Part shown: piece after piece, positions 56,913 to 64,000 of the stretch
Layout: each line of letters begins with the position of its first letter
Position numbering within the stretch: position 1 is the stretch's first letter
Assembly: GCA_017871115.1 (NCBI GenBank)
Contig: JAFCIZ010000002.1
Coordinates: 2,067,501-2,131,500 of the forward strand
Source: Cunninghamella blakesleeana
Lineage: Eukaryota > Mucoromycota > Mucoromycetes > Mucorales > Cunninghamellaceae
DNA: 64,000 nt
Reading direction: 5' to 3'
Position numbers and translations under genes: made by a program
Notes under the pieces: generated by a model
What the model was told of the DNA's origin: nothing
Seen by the model: only the letters and a program-made list of their open reading frames with translations
Databases searched by the model: none

Positions 56913-58421
56913 TATATATATATATATATATTTATTGATTAAATAATTAAATTATTTTTATGTAAAAAGAAAAAAAAAAATTAAGGTGTTTACTTAAAAA
57001 ATAAGTCTGTGTTTAAAAAATTAACAAATTTTTTTTTACTCAAAGCATAAATTCCATTTCTTTAAAGTTATTTATAAAGGTTTTCTTTATTTTCTTTCTT
57101 TTTATAATATATTTTAATATCCTTTAATAATACAAAAGAGTATATATAGTACTATTATATAAATATTAATATATACATTAAAATACAATATAAAAATAAA
57201 GGAAATATCAAACAAACTAATATCCTATAAGAGTACTTGTATCTTATGTACAATATGTGTATTCTACTGATATATTGGTACACTTTTTTTTTTTACAAAC
57301 TACGTACGTTGCGTACTGATATTATTAAATATAACTAATATAAAATGAGTGATTCTTTATTTAAAAAGTAAGCAAATACATATAAATTATACCGTATTAA
57401 GCAATAAAATCTGAATAGTTGATTCCTTTATTTTTTTTTTTACTAGATGAAAAAAAGTGTAATGAAAATGAAGTCATTACTTTATTTTTTTTCTTCCACT
57501 ATTTAAACCAAGCTTAATTATATTTTTTATTAAATACAAATCGAGGAATCCAAAAATTGGGAATTCTGAATAGAAAATTGTTTAATCTTGCTTTCTTAAT
57601 CATTTTAGAATAAGACTCGTGTATTGCTTTTATATATGGTAAATGTAAGTTTTTTAATATTAAAAAGTGTTGTAAACTAAAAAAGGAAACATGGAGATAG
57701 CCGAAAAATTCTTAATTTATATTCTTTTTCGCTTAAATGTTATCATCACTACACACGTATTTCATGGTCATTTTAACATCAAATATATTAATAAGAATTT
57801 TTTTTTGAAAGCATATTAATAGTAAACTGAATGATTCATCATCATACTTTATTAAAACTCAGGTGAAATTTATTTTTTTAGTTCTCCATCATAATAATGT
57901 AATGATTTGTATTATATACAAAAAAAGGTTAAGATGGTGTTATCCATTTTATTTTTTATTTTTTTTAATATATAAAAATGGTTAGGTGTAGATATTTATT
58001 TTATGCATCCTATTAAAAAAATAGATGATCAAAAAAATAATAAAAGGAGGGGTGTCTTTTGTTACACGATTATATATATATATGTAAAGATAGAAAAAAC
58101 TGGTTTTTTGTTTGTTTATCAAAAAAATCAAATAAAAAAATATAGAGTTGATGTATATATGTATATAAAAAAAACATTTTACAAAACTATTATTATATGT
58201 AAATAAAAAGAGAATGACATGAAAATATATATATGTATATATATATATATATATATAATGAATAGATTAAAGAGTAATGGAGGAGTAAAAGGAAATAGTA
58301 TATATAATATATATATGGGTATATGTAAAAAAATAATAAAAATATAAATTAAATGTAAATGATGATTATATATATATAAAATAAATAAATAGTTGATCCA
58401 TTGTTGTTGTGTTTTAGTTTT
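56913..58421. other. gene-poor stretch between QRI7 and the RhoGEF gene
   Basis: Very AT-rich. A short frame at 57345 (MSDSLFKK, followed by GTAAGC) looks like a first exon, but the next acceptor brings an immediate stop. A lysine-rich frame (58003-58206) has no support. ACGTACGT (57301-57310) is a short palindrome. TA microsatellites lie near 58230-58257. Confidence 0.45.
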
Positions 58422-60135
58422 CTATTGACAATTATTCATAGCAGAAGCCAAGGCTGTAAGGTATTTATACGTTCTTTCTAATTCCACATCATTACCATCC
58501 GAATGTTTCAAAAGATCTAAATAAAAAATAAGAGTGGGTAAATTTAGGACTCATTCCTCCAAAAAAAGTAAAAACTATAAAAATATATATATACATTTTT
58601 TTTATGTTGTATTACCTTTCACCAACAAACAGTATCTTGTAATGCGTTGAATTGGTGAAATCAAAAAATCAGCTAATCCCATTCGTTGTAAATCTTTATT
58701 TTGTAATACCGCCTATGAAATAGAAGAATGAAAAAGAAAAAAAACTCGGAGCATAAGATTCAATTTGGTAAAAAAAAAACTTTTTTTTTGTATCACAAAA
58801 AAAGAGGTATATATATAGGTATAAAAATATATGTATAAACTTATTAAAAATAATAAATAAATAAATAAGTAAATAAACACTTACATGTATCCATTGCTGA
58901 TAATTTGGTTTTCGTTCCATTTTAGAGATACATCTTTGAGCTTTACCATAATGAGCAGCATAATAAGTATAGACTTTAAATTCATCTTCCAATTCACAAA
59001 ATGATTTTCCAATATGATGATTATCTTTAACTGTAACATAATGATTATCAAAATAAGATTGTCCTTCAATAAAAGCTCTCCATCTTCTTATTAATGCATT
59101 AGATAAAATGATTAAGGATGGAATATAGGTAAATATAATTTGTAAATCTCTAATCATATATCTATTTTGGAATTTAAGTAAAAATGGTTCAATAAACATC
59201 TATAATATTAAAAAATAATAAGAAGGAATAATAATAATAAAAAAAAAAAAAAAATGAAGGAATGTTAAAGGGGATATATAGATTACATAATATATATCCT
59301 TCTGTTATTATTATTTTTTATATACCTGTTTAAATGATACCAAGTGGCCAAGGTAAGTTTCTTCAGTAGCCAATAATTCAGAAACAATACAATGAGTAAA
59401 ACGAGGGGAATTTTTAGATAATCTTGGTGTAGGAATATAAAAATGAGGATCCAATAAATAATTATGTAACGTTTCTCTCCATATCAGGCAAGCTTTTCTT
59501 TCTCTTTGAATTTGTTCAGAGCTAAATAACTTTCGAATGGATGGTGAAGACGATAAAGGTGAGGTTAAAGTAGGTGAAGAAGGAAGATCATCCAAAGTTA
59601 AGTGTCTTTTTAAATGTTTAGTTAATGTATTTCTACGTGATATACGAGGTGAAGAACATGGTGAGGTAGAAGTAGAGGTGGTGGAAGAAATAAATGTCAT
59701 ACCAGGATCGGATTGACAAGATATTGAATTTTGATCACATACAGAAGAAGTGGTCGATGACGATGATGTCGATGAGCTGCTACCTGATGTGGATAAAGAG
59801 TTAAGACTTGGTGTTAATGAAAAATCAAGATGAACCATCATATTATTATCAGAAGACGATGATAAAAGTGGTGGTATTGGTGTTGTTGTTGGTTCATTAA
59901 ATAGTCTTTTATCAGGTGTATAAAAATAACTATTTTCTACTTCTTGTTGTTTAAATTGTTCATAGAGTGTTGGTGGTGGTGGTAAAGGTTTCTTTTCTAA
60001 ACATACAGTGGGTTGTTGATCATGGGAAGGGGAGGAAGTAGATGAAGAAGTTGTAAAAACATTATTTATTAATTCAGTTGCCCAGTGTCGCGCTTCAATA
60101 GTTTCAAAAGAAAGTGATAAATATGGTGAAGGCAT
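58422..60135 (-). CDS. RhoGEF with DH domain only
   Basis: Four exons: 59326-60135, 58885-59199, 58616-58712, 58422-58516, giving 438 residues. Residues 1-240 are disordered: Ser/Thr-rich with KKPLPPPPTLYEQF and SRRNTLTKHLKRHLTLDDL. The Dbl homology domain starts at about 255 with CIVSELLATEETYLGHLVSF and continues through EPFLLKFQNRY, SFCELEDEFKVYTYYAAHY and the conserved helix FLISPIQRITRYCLLVKDLL. It ends 30 residues later (ALASAMNNCQ). The family loads GTP on Rho/Cdc42-type GTPases. No PH domain follows; DNA downstream shows no PH-like exon. Confidence 0.85.
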
Positions 60136-62451
60136 AGTTGAGTATATATTTTATATTTTATGATTATATATATATTTATTTATTTATTTATATATATATA
60201 GGTATATACAAAGCAATATATATTCAATTAATAAATAAATAGAGAAATAGATTTATATATATATATATATATAACTATAATTATATGTATGTATGTATAT
60301 ATATATATATATATTTATTTATTTATTTATTTATTATTTATTTATTTAATATTCTATTATAAAAAGAGAAAGGTAAGAGAAAGAAAAGAGAAGGAAAGAA
60401 GAAAAAGAAGAGAAAAAAAAGGAAAAGAGGGGTTTTTAAAAGGAAAAGGGCGAGCCACACCGGGATTTAAATTTCGGATAAGAGAGCCATATATGGTTTT
60501 TTTCTCACTAAAAAAAAAAAAAAAAAAACAATTTAAACATCGCATTTTTTTTTTTTTTTTGCTCGTGTCAAGATCACTTGAATTGGTAAAAGGATCAAAC
60601 GGGGTTAAATAATAGATAAATTATATTTACATTTTACATATATTAGAAATATATAATACTATTTTAGTATCTAATGAAAATTAATAATAATAAAAATTAT
60701 AGTATTATATTATATATATGTATATATACCTATATATCATCTTTTTCACTTTTTTAAAAAATATATATTTTATTTTATTTGCCAAGATTCGTTATTTCAT
60801 TTATAAAATGAATGAAAAGGTTAAATTCATTTAAACTTGTTCATGCCAAGTCAACTATATTATTTACCAGGTTTCACTAAAAAAAGTTTGATCTGTTTTA
60901 TTTTTATTTGATCTAATATTTTTTAATATATCCTTTGTCGATCTCGATATTTAGCACCTATTTGTTTAATACAATCTCTTTTATTGCTGAAATAAATAAA
61001 TAATTATGAAGTTTTCTCTCTCTCTTTCTTTCTCTTTCTCCCAGATCATTAAACAAAGTTTAATTAAAATACTCATATTATTCAAAGAATTATAATTGTT
61101 TATAAAAAGATATAAAATAAAATAGGGTCTTTTACTTGATAATATTTATATATTTATATATTTCTATATATTGATCAAGTGTTGTTTATTTTGATATCGT
61201 TTTTTTTTTTTTTGTATATATTTATATCTTGGCGGTCATCGTTTTAGATGAATAATGATGACGATAAAAAAAAATAAAAATATTGAAAAAGGTTATACAA
61301 TCATTTCTTATTGTTAATCTTGTAAGACTCCGCTTATGAAAGAAAAAATCATCGAAGATCCTCTTCTCCTTCCATCCCTTTCTCTTTCCTTCCCCTTTTA
61401 TTATATAAATATATATATATTAATTATAATCATGCTAATTATCATTACTATATTTTTATGTAGGAAATGACTATTTATTTATTTTTTTTAAAAAAAATAT
61501 AAAAAATGTCAAAAGCGTTTTTTTTTTAAAAATATAAAAAAAGAAATTGTTCAATAGTATAATAGTTATTTATATATTGCCAAGTTATATATATGTAGTG
61601 TTCACGGATGATCTCCGAAGGAGTTTATATTTATTGTTACATTTTTTTTATTTAAAATGGTTGGTAAAAAAAAAAAAAAAATCAATGACCCAAATATGGA
61701 TTGTTGCCATAGTAGCAAGCCATGTTAAAACACGTATATAAATTTAGTAATGTTACAAAAAAAGAGTTACTATTACGTACCATTTTTGTTATAATTATTT
61801 TTAAAAAAAAGATCTTTGATGAATATCAGAATCTATTTATTTTTTTATTAGTTATAAAATAACGATTGTGCTATATAGCTTTATATATCTACAAACTTTA
61901 TTTACGTTATCTAATGAAAAAAAAGGCGGAAATGAAAAAAAAAAAATGCTCCATTTGATCATCTTTTTTATATAATAATCCATCTCTAATTTTTAAAAGA
62001 AGGGTTGTACTACAATAAATCGTAAATTGTGATATTTTAATAAGCCAATGCTTATTGTTTTATTATATTACGTCAAGTTCTCTAAAAATAGTTAGTGCTT
62101 GGTTTCTTTTAATAAAAATTTTTTTATTCTTTCAAGCTGTCTTTTTTTTTTTTAATTTGAATTTCCAACTCATTCTTGGTAAAAAAAAAAATTTGAAAAT
62201 GATTAATTATATATATTATTTATTATGTCAAAATTAATAATATTTATCGGATAATCTTATAAATTATTATTTATTCAAATGTTTATTATTATTTATTATT
62301 TATTATTATTAATTATTATTATTATTATTATTATTATTATTGTTATTATCATTATCATTATTATTGTTATTGTTATTGTTATGATAATCCAATATATATA
62401 TATGTATATATATGAAATGAATAAATGAATGAATAAAAATGACAATGAATT
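60136..62451. other. gene-poor stretch between the RhoGEF and PKA genes
   Basis: It holds TA and TTTA microsatellites (60150-60350), a GC-richer promoter-like patch at 60430-60500 (CCGGGATTTAAATTTCGG) and ACGGGGTTAAAT at 60599-60610. Two weak short frames (60923-60986 minus, 61336-61470 plus) are discussed among the findings. ATT/GTT simple repeats fill 62280-62380. No confident gene. Confidence 0.45.
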
Positions 62452-63932
<1,481 letters not shown>

Positions 63933-64000
63933 CTGAAGAATATTTTTTTTAAATAAATAAGATAATATAAATGGATCTAAACATAAAAATCAAAAGAATA

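Noticed and set aside
57345..57500. Possible first exon MSDSLFKK with GTAAGC donor
   Set aside because: The only good acceptor downstream (ACTAG near 57445) brings an immediate in-frame TGA.
58003..58206. Lys/Tyr/Ile-rich 67-codon frame
   Set aside because: Composition of AT-rich noise; no recognisable segment and no neighbouring exon.
62055..62237. Phe/Leu-rich plus frame near 62.1 kb
   Set aside because: T-tract noise upstream of no conserved exon.

Overview
The window is nuclear DNA from a fungus. Genes are monocistronic, lie on both strands, and are split by many short, very AT-rich GT-AG introns. G+C is low and homopolymer and microsatellite tracts are dense. Protein content fits an early-diverging, Mucoromycota-like fungus: fungalysin M36, LCB2, indoleamine dioxygenase, Ten1, SCAI and a CipC-type protein. 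The species is inferred, not proven. I see no rRNA, confident tRNA, transposase, CRISPR array or prokaryotic operon.

Layout. 1-8 kb: the 5' exon of an unknown gene leaving the left edge, a hidden four-exon small gene found by splice-phase matching, a Tma17-like proteasome chaperone, a 15-exon U2SURP splicing factor, and a mitochondrial DUF1279 protein. 9-22 kb: NAA15 (plus), then on minus a beta-trefoil/CipC fusion, acyl-CoA oxidase and DDX41. 22-30 kb: a bHLH factor with a very long loop, a divergent Whi5/Nrm1-like small protein, and UBC13 divergent from a membrane-anchored methyltransferase. 30-39 kb: Arp3, NMNAT, Ten1 and LCB2. 39-47 kb: an Ecl1-like zinc protein, SCAI, and a secreted fungalysin. 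47.5-50.5 kb is almost gene-free. 50.5-57 kb: tubulin cofactor C, indoleamine dioxygenase and Qri7. 58-64 kb: a DH-only RhoGEF and the 3' part of a PKA catalytic subunit that continues past the right edge.

The genes do not form one pathway. Most are housekeeping: splicing (U2SURP, DDX41), N-terminal acetylation (NAA15), cytoskeleton (Arp3, TBCC, RhoGEF), lipids (LCB2, acyl-CoA oxidase), NAD metabolism (IDO, NMNAT), and telomere, DNA-damage and tRNA functions (Ten1, UBC13, Qri7). Exon models were built by eye. For every multi-exon gene whose exons are all listed, the coding length sums to a multiple of three. The points most worth a second look are the hidden gene at 1459-2216, the beta-trefoil/CipC fusion, the Whi5-like protein, the bHLH loop expansion, a structured GC island near 48.4 kb, and a recurring CGGGGTTTAAAT promoter word.
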